Positions 31,362 through 40,863 of a DNA stretch of 64,000 nucleotides are shown one piece after another. The notes under the pieces were generated by a model. The model saw only the letters and a program-made list of their open reading frames with translations. It did no database searches and had not been told where the DNA came from. The stretch comes from Phycisphaeraceae bacterium (lineage in GTDB: Bacteria; Planctomycetota; Phycisphaerae; Phycisphaerales; UBA1924). Position 1 is the first letter of the stretch, and the number at the start of each line of letters is the position of its first letter. The DNA is taken from contig JACKHB010000002.1 in NCBI GenBank assembly GCA_020639195.1, positions 124,001-188,000 on the forward strand, written 5' to 3'. A program made the position numbers and the translations under genes.

Positions 31362-34331
31362 TCACGAGCCCAGGGCGGCGCCCGCCGGCGCGCCGACGCC
31401 CTGGACGCGGAGTCGGCCGCCGCCGAATCCCTTGGGCTGGATTGTGAACCCGAAGCTCGTCGTGTCGGTGATGTTGTCGAACACGACCCCCGCACCCAGA
31501 AAGAACGCCGGGAACTCGCGCCGCAGCTCGAGACCGATGCGTTTGAAGTCGGCCTCCTCGACGTCGTAGGAGGCCGAGGTCAAGAGCGTGTATCGATCTC
31601 CCAGCGCGTACTGGTTCGCGAGATCGAGGAACGTCGAATCGAGCGGATGGATGGTGCGCATCTCGATCGAGGTGCTCGTGAGAGGCGAGTGTTCGATCAG
31701 AAGGCCGACGCTGGTCCGTGCAAGCTCGCCCAGCTCGAGGTCGTAGATCACGTCGCCCGACGCCGCGACGGCGTCGGTGATGCGCCATGTCGCCCGCGAG
31801 TGGGCGATGTCCCCGGGACTTGACAGTTCGGGGCGCGAGTCGAAATACCGCCCGATTGGCGCATCGGGACCCGACTCTGACGTGAACACCAGCTCGGTGT
31901 CGAGGGTGAGGACATCCACGCTGACCCACCGGCCGGGCCCGCCCCGCTTGGTCTGGAAGGTCTGATCGACCGCGAGCCGAACGATCGATCCTTCAAGGAT
32001 GTTCTCAACATCGTCGTCGTAGACCGGAAGGTCGGCACGGTCGATCGAGGTCCACGCCTGCCACAGGGTGGCGCTCGGCTCGATGATGTGACGGACGCGA
32101 TGCACATCGAACGCCGACGACTCCACGCCGTCGTACTGACGAATGACCGATGTGCCCGCCCGCACTCCCGCGGCACCCCACAGCCGCGCCCGATCGTTCT
32201 CATCGGGGCTGAACGCCTCGAAGTTGTCGTCCCAGAACGTCGCTCGCGCGACGGCGAAGGGGGTGATGGAGACCGGCCCGTAGTCGAGCGCGAGCGTCAC
32301 CTCGTGACGGGTGTCGAGGCGGATCACCTCGTCCTCGTGCAGCCCTGCGTCTCGCAACCGATCGGCGATGGACTCGTCGGGGTCGATTCCGAACGCGCGC
32401 TGCGCCAGCGATGTTCCGGGAAAGCCCAGATCGGCGGCGCTGGGCTCGGTGAACGCGAGGCGGACCAGGCCCGCGCGATACTCGCTCAGGAGCGTGAGCA
32501 GACCGGGGCTGGCCTCCCAGAGCAGGTCCCTGGTCTGGTCGACGAACTTGGCCTCGGGCAGCTTTTCGGTGACGTACCCCGGCGTCTGCAACGCGTACTG
32601 GTTGACGGTGAAGTCGTTGGCCTGGACCGCGGCCTCAATGCTGAAGAACGACCCCGCGTCGCGGTAGGCGAGCATGCCACCGGACGTCAACGGCTCTCGT
32701 TCGTAGCCCAGGGGCTCGAAGAAGGCGTCGACGAAGTTCTCGTCGGTGAAGTACGACCCTCGCAACCACAGCGCCCACTGCCGGTCCAGGGCCCAGCGCT
32801 GGTCGTAGACCAGCATCGCGCGCGAGTCGCCGTCGTGCCCGAGCTTGGTTCCGGGATAGAGGCGGTCTTCCCCCTGGTCGAAGACAACCCAGTACGCCAG
32901 AAGATCTCCCTGCGAGTCCTCGCGGCGGATCTGGGCGTCGACGCCCAGCGCAGGGCCGCGATCGAAGAACATGTCGGCCTGCAACTCGACCGAGAGCCAC
33001 TTGGGCGCATCGATTCCGAGCAGCGCCAGCGCGTCCCACCCGGTGCGAACGGCGACCCCCGAGCCATCGCGATTGTCCAGCCCGACTCGCCGCAGGGGGA
33101 TCGCCTGAGGATCGCCCTCGAGCACCGGCACGTAGAGAAACGGCACGCCCTCGGCCCGGACGGTCACGCCCTCGGCCCGCACCCAATTCTCGCGCTCGCC
33201 CTCGGCGCCGCGCCTCGAGAGCGTTACCTCGCGGGCACCCAGGGACAGCTGCGGGCGGGCGAACGAGGAGCCCGCCAGGGTGGCGCGTTCGGCGGAGAAC
33301 TCGCTGGCCGACTGCTGGCGAAGCAGATCCGCGCGCACGTAGAGCGGAACACCGCGGCGCTGGTCGTAGGTGTGGAACACGGCCTCGGGGACGAGCGCCC
33401 GATCGTTGGCCGTGTCGTAGAACACTTGCGGCCCGCGCAGGGTGTATGCGCCGTCGGTGATCAGCACCTCTCCCTCGAGGTAGATGCCACGAAGCTCCTC
33501 GGGCGACAACTCGCTCAGGACGGCGGTGATGGGCCCCGGAGGCAGGAACACGACGCCGCGCTGCGCGCTCATCTGGATCGAGCGTCCGGTCCGGACGTCC
33601 TGGTACAGGACGGCGACGCCGCGAGCGAGCAGCACGGCGTTGTCTTCGTCGTCTTTGACGGCCGTGAGCGCGCCATAGGAGATCGAGATCGTGCCCTCTC
33701 GGGCGAAGATGGGTTCTCGCCGCTCGCCACGCGCCAGCCCGCCGAGCATGCGTTCCAGATCCTCGTCGATGCGCTCGGATTCCTCAGAGTCCACTGGGGG
33801 CGCGACGATGGGCAGCCCAAGCTGCCGGCGCAACGACGAGGCCAAGTCCCGCTCGCCCTCGAGAACGAGCTCGTCTTCGGCTCGCCCGGGCGTCGTCAGA
33901 TCCGCCCGGAGCGTCGGTGCCGTGGAGGTGCGGACCACGCCTCGAACCGGAAGCCGCTTGGCGTCGATGGCCAGCCCGGCCGGACTCCCGGGGATCGTGG
34001 CGCCTTCGAGATACGCGTGAACCTGGTAGACCCGCGCGCCGGAGGGATCGTCCGCGAGGCGCGCGATCCATACGACGGCCCGCGATGCGTCGATCTTCTG
34101 GTATCCGATGGTCATTCGGACGTCGCCCTCGAGCAGGAGGCGGCGAACGCCCGACTCGTCCCATACGCGGGCCCGCTGGGCGATCAGATCGATCGAGCCA
34201 TCAACGGCCTCGACCGGGATCCGTTGCCCGGCGAAGTCCCTGCCGGTCACCGAGAAAGGATCGATGGGTTGCGCGTGCAGCCCAGCGCAGAGTCCCAGCA
34301 CCGCCATGACGCCCGAGATCCCCTGCCGCAC
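31362..34331 (-). CDS. lptD: LptD/OstA-like outer-membrane LPS-assembly protein
   Basis: 989 residues from GTG 34331 with AGGAGG five bases upstream. Signal peptide MRQGISGVMAVLGLCAGLHA. An N-terminal OstA/LptA-like beta-jellyroll portion (VEAVDGSIDLIAQRARVWDE, LLLEGDVRMTIGYQKIDASR, ILTDGAYTLRGPQVFYDTAND-like repeats) precedes a long C-terminal beta-barrel part with alternating hydrophobic strands (PVSITPFAVARATFWDDNF, GVRAGTSVIRQYDGVESSAF, TSIEMRTIHPLDSTFLDLAN, FFLGAGVVFDNITDTTSFGF). It fits an LptD that inserts lipopolysaccharide-type glycolipid in the outer leaflet. LptE and other Lpt genes are absent from the window. The divergence from Proteobacteria is high, so the substrate could differ. 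Confidence 0.8.
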   Translation of the reverse strand: MRQGISGVMAVLGLCAGLHAQPIDPFSVTGRDFAGQRIPVEAVDGSIDLIAQRARVWDESGVRRLLLEGDVRMTIGYQKIDASRAVVWIARLADDPSGARVYQVHAYLEGATIPGSPAGLAIDAKRLPVRGVVRTSTAPTLRADLTTPGRAEDELVLEGERDLASSLRRQLGLPIVAPPVDSEESERIDEDLERMLGGLARGERREPIFAREGTISISYGALTAVKDDEDNAVLLARGVAVLYQDVRTGRSIQMSAQRGVVFLPPGPITAVLSELSPEELRGIYLEGEVLITDGAYTLRGPQVFYDTANDRALVPEAVFHTYDQRRGVPLYVRADLLRQQSASEFSAERATLAGSSFARPQLSLGAREVTLSRRGAEGERENWVRAEGVTVRAEGVPFLYVPVLEGDPQAIPLRRVGLDNRDGSGVAVRTGWDALALLGIDAPKWLSVELQADMFFDRGPALGVDAQIRREDSQGDLLAYWVVFDQGEDRLYPGTKLGHDGDSRAMLVYDQRWALDRQWALWLRGSYFTDENFVDAFFEPLGYEREPLTSGGMLAYRDAGSFFSIEAAVQANDFTVNQYALQTPGYVTEKLPEAKFVDQTRDLLWEASPGLLTLLSEYRAGLVRLAFTEPSAADLGFPGTSLAQRAFGIDPDESIADRLRDAGLHEDEVIRLDTRHEVTLALDYGPVSITPFAVARATFWDDNFEAFSPDENDRARLWGAAGVRAGTSVIRQYDGVESSAFDVHRVRHIIEPSATLWQAWTSIDRADLPVYDDDVENILEGSIVRLAVDQTFQTKRGGPGRWVSVDVLTLDTELVFTSESGPDAPIGRYFDSRPELSSPGDIAHSRATWRITDAVAASGDVIYDLELGELARTSVGLLIEHSPLTSTSIEMRTIHPLDSTFLDLANQYALGDRYTLLTSASYDVEEADFKRIGLELRREFPAFFLGAGVVFDNITDTTSFGFTIQPKGFGGGRLRVQGVGAPAGAALGS

Positions 34332-34397
34332 AAGCCCTCCTGGCTCTTTCCGCCGCGCGATGGTACCGGTCCGTGCCCGGATCCACCAGCGACTCGG

Positions 34398-35348
34398 TCA
34401 GATCGCGATCGTCGCGGCCTTCTGTCGGATGCCGTCGATGACGCTGCGCACCTCTTCGGCCATTCGGGTGTTGGGAAACTGATCGATGATCCGCGTGCCC
34501 AGTTCCGCCGCCTCGCGCCAGCGACGATCATGCACGGCGAGCTTGAACGCGGCTCCGAGGTTGTCCCGTGCCTTGCCGATGACGCCCCGCGCGACCTCCT
34601 GGTAGTGCTTGGCCTCGTGCTCGGTCAGGTACGCGTCCAGCTCTTCGAGCAGGTCCATCGCCTCCTCGACGCTCTCGCTCTTGGCCGCGTGAAGGAACCG
34701 GCGCTCCAGGTCCTTCTTGTACTGCTCGCGAGCCGTGTGGACTCTGTGCCGCAGACCCTCGACCCGGGGCGAATCCGGATACAGGCGGGCGATCCTCGCC
34801 GCCTCCGCCTCGGCGTCGCGCCACAGACGCTCGATCAAAAGTTGATCGAGGTGCTTGATCGCGGCACCGACCCGACGCTCCATGGTCTCGAAGCGGGCGC
34901 TGTCGATCCGCTCCCGGAACGCCTCGGCCTCGGCGCGGTACCCGAAACTCTCTGCCAATTCCCGCACGAGGACGATCGCGGCGTCCCAGTCCTCGTTCCC
35001 CATGTCCTCTTCGATCGCCTTGCAGAGCAGTTCCCGCTCTCGTGCCCGGTTGAGAACCCGGCGGGCATCGTCCGAAAGGGCCTGTTCCTGGGCCATGTGC
35101 CGGATCGATTCGCCAAGGCGCCTGATCTCCTCGCGAAGCATCGCGGTGTTCCGGTCGCCCTGCCGGGCCCAGGAGGCGAGCGTCAGGGGCGCAGACGCCC
35201 CGACCAGCACCAGCCCGAACACACCCAGCGACACCACCGCCCAGTTCTGCTCGACGGCGCCGACGACGGACAGGGCGATCGCGATGACGGCCGACATCGC
35301 GTACACCCAGGTGGCCCAGGCAGCCCCGCTGCCCCCCTGCTTCGCCAT
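34398..35348 (-). CDS. Membrane-anchored coiled-coil/TPR-like protein, function unknown
   Basis: 316 residues from ATG 35348 behind GGGAGG. Two membrane segments occur near the N-terminus (WVYAMSAVIAIALSVVGAV and WAVVSLGVFGLVLVGASAPL). The remaining 240 residues are charged helices: LREEIRRLGESIRHMAQEQA, RARERELLCKAIEEDMGNED, WDAAIVLVRELAESFGYRAE, ERLWRDAEAEAARIARLYPD, DLLEELDAYLTEHEAKHYQE, which look like tetratricopeptide-type helical hairpins facing the cytoplasm. No enzymatic motif. It is 66 bp upstream of lptD on the same strand, so an envelope-related role is possible, but only the neighbourhood suggests this. Confidence 0.7.
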   Translation of the reverse strand: MAKQGGSGAAWATWVYAMSAVIAIALSVVGAVEQNWAVVSLGVFGLVLVGASAPLTLASWARQGDRNTAMLREEIRRLGESIRHMAQEQALSDDARRVLNRARERELLCKAIEEDMGNEDWDAAIVLVRELAESFGYRAEAEAFRERIDSARFETMERRVGAAIKHLDQLLIERLWRDAEAEAARIARLYPDSPRVEGLRHRVHTAREQYKKDLERRFLHAAKSESVEEAMDLLEELDAYLTEHEAKHYQEVARGVIGKARDNLGAAFKLAVHDRRWREAAELGTRIIDQFPNTRMAEEVRSVIDGIRQKAATIAI

Positions 35349-35398
35349 CACCGACCCTCCCTGTGGCCCGCGCTCCGGGCATTCTACTACGCTCTTGC

Positions 35399-36055
35399 AT
35401 GCGCGCGAGCGAACCCCATCCAACGCTGACCGGCTTCTCGCTGGGTCCCTTCGAGACGAATTGCTACGTCGTCGCGGTTCCCGATTGCCCGGTGTGCTGG
35501 ATCGTTGACGCGGGGTTCGGACCCTCGGATCTCATCGACTTCGTGCAGGACCAGGCACTCGTTCCTGATGCCGTGATCCTGACGCACGCCCACGCCGACC
35601 ACATCGCGGGCGTGGACTCGGTGCTCGCGAGCTTCCCCGGCACGCGCCTGCTGATCCACGAGGCGGAGCGGGCCTGGCTGGATGATCCGCAGCAGAACCT
35701 GAGCGCCTCGATGGGATTCTCGGTGACCTGCCGCGACGCCACCGGGACGATCGCCGAGGGAGACGTGCTTTCCATCGGCGGCACACACTGGCGAGTGCTG
35801 CACACCCCGGGTCATTCCCCGGGGGGGATCAGCCTCGTCCACGACGCCTCACACCAGGTGCTCGTGGGCGACGCCCTGTTCGCCGGTTCGATCGGCCGGA
35901 CCGACTTTCCCACGAGCGACCACGCGCTCCTGGAACGGTCGATTCGTCAGAAGTTGTACGCGCTCCCGGCCGAGACAGTGGTCTTCCCCGGGCACGGCCC
36001 CACCACGACGATCGGGCGCGAGCGGCTGAGCAATCCGTTCGTGCGCGCCGAGTAG
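35399..36055 (+). CDS. MBL-fold metallo-hydrolase (glyoxalase II/persulfide-dioxygenase-like)
   Basis: 218 residues from ATG 35399. The metallo-beta-lactamase signature THAHADH lies near residue 65 (HxHxDH), followed by the histidine of HTPGHSPGG, the aspartate of LVGDALFAGSIGRTDFP and the final histidine of VFPGHGPTTTIG. The N-terminal FSLGPFETNCYVV and LVPDAVILTHAHADH are typical of hydroxyacylglutathione hydrolase-like proteins that act on thioesters. The short length means that it lacks the C-terminal helical glutathione-binding domain of GloB, so the substrate is not defined. It is followed 37 bp later by mutS on the same strand. Confidence 0.9.
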   Translation: MRASEPHPTLTGFSLGPFETNCYVVAVPDCPVCWIVDAGFGPSDLIDFVQDQALVPDAVILTHAHADHIAGVDSVLASFPGTRLLIHEAERAWLDDPQQNLSASMGFSVTCRDATGTIAEGDVLSIGGTHWRVLHTPGHSPGGISLVHDASHQVLVGDALFAGSIGRTDFPTSDHALLERSIRQKLYALPAETVVFPGHGPTTTIGRERLSNPFVRAE

Positions 36056-36092
36056 GCGCGGGTGGCTCCGGGCGTCTCTATCGTTGCCCGCG

Positions 36093-38804
36093 ATGGCCGA
36101 TCCGCGCGACACCCCGGCGATGCGCCAGTACTTCGCGTTCAAGCGCAAGCACCCGGATTGCGTGCTGTTCTTCCGGATGGGCGACTTCTACGAGATGTTC
36201 GACGAGGACGCCGTCTCGATGAGCAGGGCCCTGGGTCTGACGCTCACGCAGCGGTCGCAGGGCGTCCCGATGGCGGGCGTCCCGTACCACCAACTGACCA
36301 ACTACCTCCAGCGGGCGGTCGAGGCGGGCTTCCGCGTCGCGGTCGCCGATCAGGTCCAGGATCCCAAGGAGGCCAAGGGCGTCGTCGAACGCCGCGTCAC
36401 ACGCGTCGTCACGCCCGGAACCCTCGTCGATGAGGCCCTGGTCCGAGACGAGCAGTCCTCGGCCCTCGCGGCCATTGCGTTTGTCGGAGAGGGTGACGAC
36501 CCGCTCGTCGGCATCGCCATCGTGGACGCCTCCACGGGTGAGTTTCGCTTTCGGCGTGCGTTCGCCGACGATGTGCCTGACGTGCTCGCCCGAGCGGGCG
36601 TCTCGGAGGTGATCTACTGCGATCCGGGCGCGGGAAGGCCCCCCGCGAGAGTGGCCCGGGTGCTCCAAGGTGCCGGAGTGTCGGGCACGCCCCGTCCGAG
36701 CTGGCACTTCCGGCGCGACGAGGCGGTCGAGGCGATCACGGATCAGTACCACGTTGCGTCGCTCGCGGGATTCGGCCTCGCGGCGGACGACCCCGAGATC
36801 CCCGCAATCGGTGCGGCGATCCGATACCTGCGCGAGACGCAGGCCGGCTCCGAGCCCGGCGATCCGTACGCCTCGCGCGCCACGCTGGCCCATCTTCGCC
36901 CGCCGCGGCGCGAGGACGATGCCGGAGCCTGCGCTGTCGACTCTGTCAGCCTCCGCGCCCTTGAGGTCGAGCGCACGATCCGCGAGGGCTCGCTCGAGGG
37001 CTCGTTGCTGGGCGTGCTCCTGGGCGGCAAGGGGGTGTGCCGAACCCCCATGGGCAAGCGCCTGCTGCGAGATTGGCTGCGGCGCCCCCTGTCGGATCTC
37101 GCTCGGATCGAAGCCCGACACGACGCGGTGGGCGCGCTCGCTTCGGACCAGACCCTGCGCGAGGCCATCGGTGAGGCACTCGACCCCGTGCAGGACATCG
37201 CGCGCCTGATCGGACGGATTGCCCTCGCCCGCGCGTCGGCCCGCGATCTGGTGGCGCTGGCGCGATCCCTGGCGGCGCTGCCCCGGCTTGCCGCGTCGAT
37301 CCGGGAGTGCCCGGCGCTCGCCGCGATCCTCGCCCGCCTCGAGGCCGTCTCGCGCGCCACGACGACGGTTGCCTCCGGGGTCGTCGAGCGCTGCGTGGAT
37401 GCGCCGCCGCCACACCTCCGCGAGGGCGGACTGATCCGCGACGGTGTGGACGCCGCGCTCGACGAGGCGCGATCACTCCAACGCGATGCGGGGCAGTGGC
37501 TCTCCCAATACCAGGAGCGCCTGAGCCGCGAGCACGACCTTCCAAGCCTCAAGGTCGGATTCAACAAGGTCTTCGGGTATTTCATCGAACTCCCCGCCGC
37601 CCAGGCACGCCGCGCCCCGGACCTGCTCACGCGCACGCAGACCCTCAAGAACGCCGAGCGTTACACCACGCCCGAACTGCGCGAGTTTGAGCGCAAGGTC
37701 GGCACCGCCGAGGCCAGCGCCGTGGCGCGAGAGGTCGCCCTCTTCGAGTCCATGTGCGACTCCATGCGAGAGCATGTCGAACCGATCCTCGGCGCATCCG
37801 ATACCGTCGCGGAGCTCGACACGCTGCTGGGGCTGGGCGAGAAGAGCGCCGCGAGCCGGTGGGTGCTCCCGCGAATGGTCGAGCAGCGCACGCTCGAAAT
37901 CCACGGCGGACGACATCCAGTGCTCGAGCGCACGCTCGGCTCGTCCTTTGTCCCAAACGACGCCGCCCTGGGGATCGAGGACACGGGCGACGCGGCCGAT
38001 CGGGCCCGCCTCGGACTGATCACCGGGCCGAACATGGCCGGCAAGAGCACCTACATCCGCCAGGTCGCGCTCATCGTGCTGCTGGCCCACGCCGGGTCGT
38101 TCGTGCCCGCCGACCGGGCCACCATCGGCATCGTGGACCGCATCTTCACGCGCGTCGGCGCCGACGACGCCCTCCACCAGGGCCAGAGCACGTTCATGGT
38201 CGAGATGACCGAGACCGCCAACATCCTCAATCACGCCTCCGAGCGCTCGCTGGTGATCCTCGACGAGATCGGTCGCGGCACGAGCACGCTCGACGGTCTC
38301 TCGCTGGCCTGGGCGATCGCCGAACGCCTCGCCCACACCGCCTGCCTGACCCTGTTCGCCACGCACTACCACGAACTGACCGAGCTTGCCGAGCGTGAGC
38401 CCTCGCGCGTCCGCAACCTTCACGTGCTCGTCCGGGAGTGGGATGACCAGATCACCTTCCTCCACCGCATCGAGCCCGGCCGCACCGACCGCTCCTACGG
38501 CGTGCACGTCGCGCGCCTGGCCGGCGTCCCCGCGCCCGTGATCGAGCGGGCGCGGGAGATCCTCTCTCGCCTGAGCGTCGAGGAGCGCACCCGCGTCAAC
38601 GGGCAGAGCATCCCTCAGCCCGCCGCCGCCAGCGATGGCCAGCTGTCACTCTTCACCGAGTACCTGCCGCACCCGGCGCTCGAACGCCTGCGCGAGGTGA
38701 AACTCGAGACGCTCTCGCCGGTCCAGGCCTTCGACGTGCTCCGCGAATTGCACGCGATCGCCGCGCCCCCGGACTCCCCCGGCCGGGCCGGCCCGCGAGG
38801 CTAG
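36093..38804 (+). CDS. mutS: DNA mismatch repair protein MutS
   Basis: 903 residues from ATG 36093 (no strong Shine-Dalgarno; alignment of TPAMRQYFAFKRKHPD with family N-termini fixes it). Domains in order: mismatch-binding domain I with RMGDFYEMF (the Phe-x-Glu wedge), connector and lever domains, clamp (DLPSLKVGFNKVFGYFIEL), and the ATPase with Walker A GPNMAGKSTYIRQ at about residue 645, VDRIFTRVGADDALHQGQST, Walker B LVILDEIGRGTST and ATHYHELTEL. It recognises base mismatches and small loops and recruits MutL. The C-terminal tail ends without an obvious beta-clamp motif. The TAG stop is in CTAG, shared with the stop of the convergent TPR gene. Confidence 0.97.
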   Translation: MADPRDTPAMRQYFAFKRKHPDCVLFFRMGDFYEMFDEDAVSMSRALGLTLTQRSQGVPMAGVPYHQLTNYLQRAVEAGFRVAVADQVQDPKEAKGVVERRVTRVVTPGTLVDEALVRDEQSSALAAIAFVGEGDDPLVGIAIVDASTGEFRFRRAFADDVPDVLARAGVSEVIYCDPGAGRPPARVARVLQGAGVSGTPRPSWHFRRDEAVEAITDQYHVASLAGFGLAADDPEIPAIGAAIRYLRETQAGSEPGDPYASRATLAHLRPPRREDDAGACAVDSVSLRALEVERTIREGSLEGSLLGVLLGGKGVCRTPMGKRLLRDWLRRPLSDLARIEARHDAVGALASDQTLREAIGEALDPVQDIARLIGRIALARASARDLVALARSLAALPRLAASIRECPALAAILARLEAVSRATTTVASGVVERCVDAPPPHLREGGLIRDGVDAALDEARSLQRDAGQWLSQYQERLSREHDLPSLKVGFNKVFGYFIELPAAQARRAPDLLTRTQTLKNAERYTTPELREFERKVGTAEASAVAREVALFESMCDSMREHVEPILGASDTVAELDTLLGLGEKSAASRWVLPRMVEQRTLEIHGGRHPVLERTLGSSFVPNDAALGIEDTGDAADRARLGLITGPNMAGKSTYIRQVALIVLLAHAGSFVPADRATIGIVDRIFTRVGADDALHQGQSTFMVEMTETANILNHASERSLVILDEIGRGTSTLDGLSLAWAIAERLAHTACLTLFATHYHELTELAEREPSRVRNLHVLVREWDDQITFLHRIEPGRTDRSYGVHVARLAGVPAPVIERAREILSRLSVEERTRVNGQSIPQPAAASDGQLSLFTEYLPHPALERLREVKLETLSPVQAFDVLRELHAIAAPPDSPGRAGPRG

Positions 38805-40168
38805 AGCACCCGGCGGGAGGCTCGAGAGTTCAACTCCAGCCCGTTGGGCCCGGTCCACACACCCCGCATGGTGTCACCGGTCACTTCGCCGCGAAATCGG
38901 TACACATCCCCGGTCGGCGCGGTCAGCCGCATCGTGAGCGTCTCGCCATCGTGGGCGATGTCCTCAAGCGGCACGCGCTCGTTGTCCAACTCGAGGAATC
39001 CCGTCACATCCCCGCCATCCATCTCGAACGCGATCAACGCCTCGATCGCCGCCTCGTCGATGTTCCCCGCGCTGGCCGACAGATCCCACAGGCCCACGAG
39101 TCCGGCAAGGACGCCCGCGTGCCGTCCCGCGTCGGCGCCGCCCTCTTCGGCCTCCGGCTGCTCGGTCAGAGACTCAGGCGTCCAGGCCCCGGGCGCTTCG
39201 GAGCCGGCCGGAACGTACAGGCCGTCGAAGTACACCGTCCAGGTCTCTCCGTCGTCCGACTCCTCGATGTACTGGCGCACGCGGCCGTCCGGCAGGGGCG
39301 TAAAGACCATCTTCTGCTGCTTGGTCCGGCCGGAGCGCAGCTTTCGCTCGCCCCGGAACCGCATCGCCCCGTCCTCGAACGTGCCGCTCGTCTCGAGCAC
39401 GCCCTGCGAGTCGATCCACACCTGTTTCCAGACGCGCCCGACCGGTTCAAAGTAGTTGATGCTCTGCCCGCTTCCGCCATTGCCGCTCACCCAGCGCTCC
39501 TGGAGAAACAACCCGCCCTCTTCCAGCGTGATGCGATTGCCCCCCACGCGCTGCCCGGCCTGGTTGTACACGTCCCACTTCCCGACCCAGAAGTTGAACT
39601 GTCGAAACGCGATCGGAAGCGCGCGCTGCTGCACGCGCGTCTGGATCTCCTCAAACCGCGGATCGTCGCGCAGGCTGTCCAGGTCCGAGTCCTGCTGGAT
39701 CAGTTGCGTGTTGGTGAACCCCGCATCCACCGCACGAACCAGCGCCGCGAACGCCGCGTCCTTCCGCCCCAGCAGCGCGTTGGCGCACCCGATGTTGTAA
39801 ACCGCCGGTCCACGCAGCTGCGCCGTCGGCGCGATCTCCGCGGCCTTCTCGTGGGCCACGAGCGCGCGCTCGAGCTGGCCCGTGATGTGCAGGCTGTACC
39901 CGAGGTTGAACCACGCCGTCGGGTTCTCCGGCTCGCGCTCGACGATCTGCTCGTACATCGCCGCGGCTTCCGCGTATTTCTGCTGCTGGAACAGCCGGTC
40001 CGCCTCCGCCTGCGTCGGGCCCTGGGGCTGCGCGCTCTCGGGCTGGCCCGCGCCGGCCGCGGCCAGGGCCGTCGAGACCATCGGCCGCCCACCCGGCAGC
40101 GGCAACATCGGCGCCACGAGCAGGGCGAGCGTCACACGCGACAGGGACTCCATCCTCCGGCGGGGCAT
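38801..40168 (-). CDS. Secreted TPR protein with lipocalin-like C-terminal domain
   Basis: 455 residues from ATG 40168, chosen because GGAG is six bases upstream. Signal peptide segment RVTLALLVAPMLPLPGG and a further cleavage-like AAAGAGQ. Residues 60-170 are tetratricopeptide repeats (ADRLFQQQKYAEAAAMYEQI, PTAWFNLGYSLHITGQLERA, AVYNIGCANALLGRKDAAFA). Then FNFWVGKWDVYNQAGQRVGG and QVWIDSQGVLETSG match the DUF1579/lipocalin-like fold common in secreted planctomycete proteins, followed by a second beta-rich repeat (LELDNERVPLEDIAHDGETL, RFRGEVTGDTMRGVW). Role unknown, perhaps binding of a small hydrophobic molecule. Its stop overlaps that of mutS. Confidence 0.8.
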   Translation of the reverse strand: MPRRRMESLSRVTLALLVAPMLPLPGGRPMVSTALAAAGAGQPESAQPQGPTQAEADRLFQQQKYAEAAAMYEQIVEREPENPTAWFNLGYSLHITGQLERALVAHEKAAEIAPTAQLRGPAVYNIGCANALLGRKDAAFAALVRAVDAGFTNTQLIQQDSDLDSLRDDPRFEEIQTRVQQRALPIAFRQFNFWVGKWDVYNQAGQRVGGNRITLEEGGLFLQERWVSGNGGSGQSINYFEPVGRVWKQVWIDSQGVLETSGTFEDGAMRFRGERKLRSGRTKQQKMVFTPLPDGRVRQYIEESDDGETWTVYFDGLYVPAGSEAPGAWTPESLTEQPEAEEGGADAGRHAGVLAGLVGLWDLSASAGNIDEAAIEALIAFEMDGGDVTGFLELDNERVPLEDIAHDGETLTMRLTAPTGDVYRFRGEVTGDTMRGVWTGPNGLELNSRASRRVL

Positions 40169-40287
40169 GGCGGACTCCTTCATGGGGGTTTCGGCCGGGC
40201 CTCTGCCGCCCGGCGGGGGGTTATACCGCGCCCGGCACACCCGCGCTGCGGACACCCTCGGCGCGGGCCGAGCAGGATCGTGACAGG

Positions 40288-40815
40288 CTAGCGCCTGCGC
40301 TCGAGCGCGCTCAACCGACGATCGATCGAGTCGAGCTGGCGCGAGATCGACTGCAGCGACCGCTCCAGGCCGCGGATCTCGCCCGACACGTCGCTTCCCG
40401 TCGCCCCGCCCAGCGAGCGCTGCAGGTCGTCCACATCGCGCCGCAGCGCATCGAGCGGGCGCTTCACATCGCGCTCCACATCGTCGCTGAGCGCCTCGAC
40501 CTCGCGCCGGATGTCTCGCATGAGTGCGGCATCGAACGGCGCGCCCGACCCCGCGCGGGCCGCGCTGAGGATCTCTTCGAGCATCGATTCGAGGCTGCGA
40601 TCGGGATCATCCGGCAGCGTCGAGTCCGGCTTGAGCAGGGCGCGCTCCAGCCGCTCGAGCCGCGCCATCACGTCCGGCGCGGGATCGGCGGGCCCACCGG
40701 CCGGCCCCTCCGGCTGGGCAACGCGCGAGGCCGCGTGCACCGGCGGGGGCGCCAGCCCCGAGGCGATCAGGATCGATGTGCCAACGCAGGCGCCGATGAG
40801 CCACGCGCGTGTCAT
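40288..40815 (-). CDS. Secreted coiled-coil protein
   Basis: 175 residues from ATG 40815. Signal peptide MTRAWLIGACVGTSILIAS, then GLAPPPVHAA. The mature part is a Gly/Pro-rich stretch followed by helices with heptad-like spacing: VMARLERLERALLKP, SLESMLEEILSAARAGS, LMRDIRREVEALSDDVERDV, LDALRRDVDDLQRSL, GLERSLQSISRQLDSIDRRL, ending ERRR. It could be a periplasmic scaffold or an oligomerising stalk. No known family. It is downstream of the 63-residue gene by 48 bp and about 120 bp upstream of the TPR gene on the same strand. Confidence 0.65.
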   Translation of the reverse strand: MTRAWLIGACVGTSILIASGLAPPPVHAASRVAQPEGPAGGPADPAPDVMARLERLERALLKPDSTLPDDPDRSLESMLEEILSAARAGSGAPFDAALMRDIRREVEALSDDVERDVKRPLDALRRDVDDLQRSLGGATGSDVSGEIRGLERSLQSISRQLDSIDRRLSALERRR

Positions 40816-40863
40816 GGGTGTCCCTCCGTGCTCGTGGGGTGCGCCGATGGCGCACGCATCAGA

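Noticed and set aside
32088..35429. Plus-strand open frame of 1113 codons
   Set aside because: Antisense to lptD and the coiled-coil gene, both of which have signal or membrane segments and good start sites.
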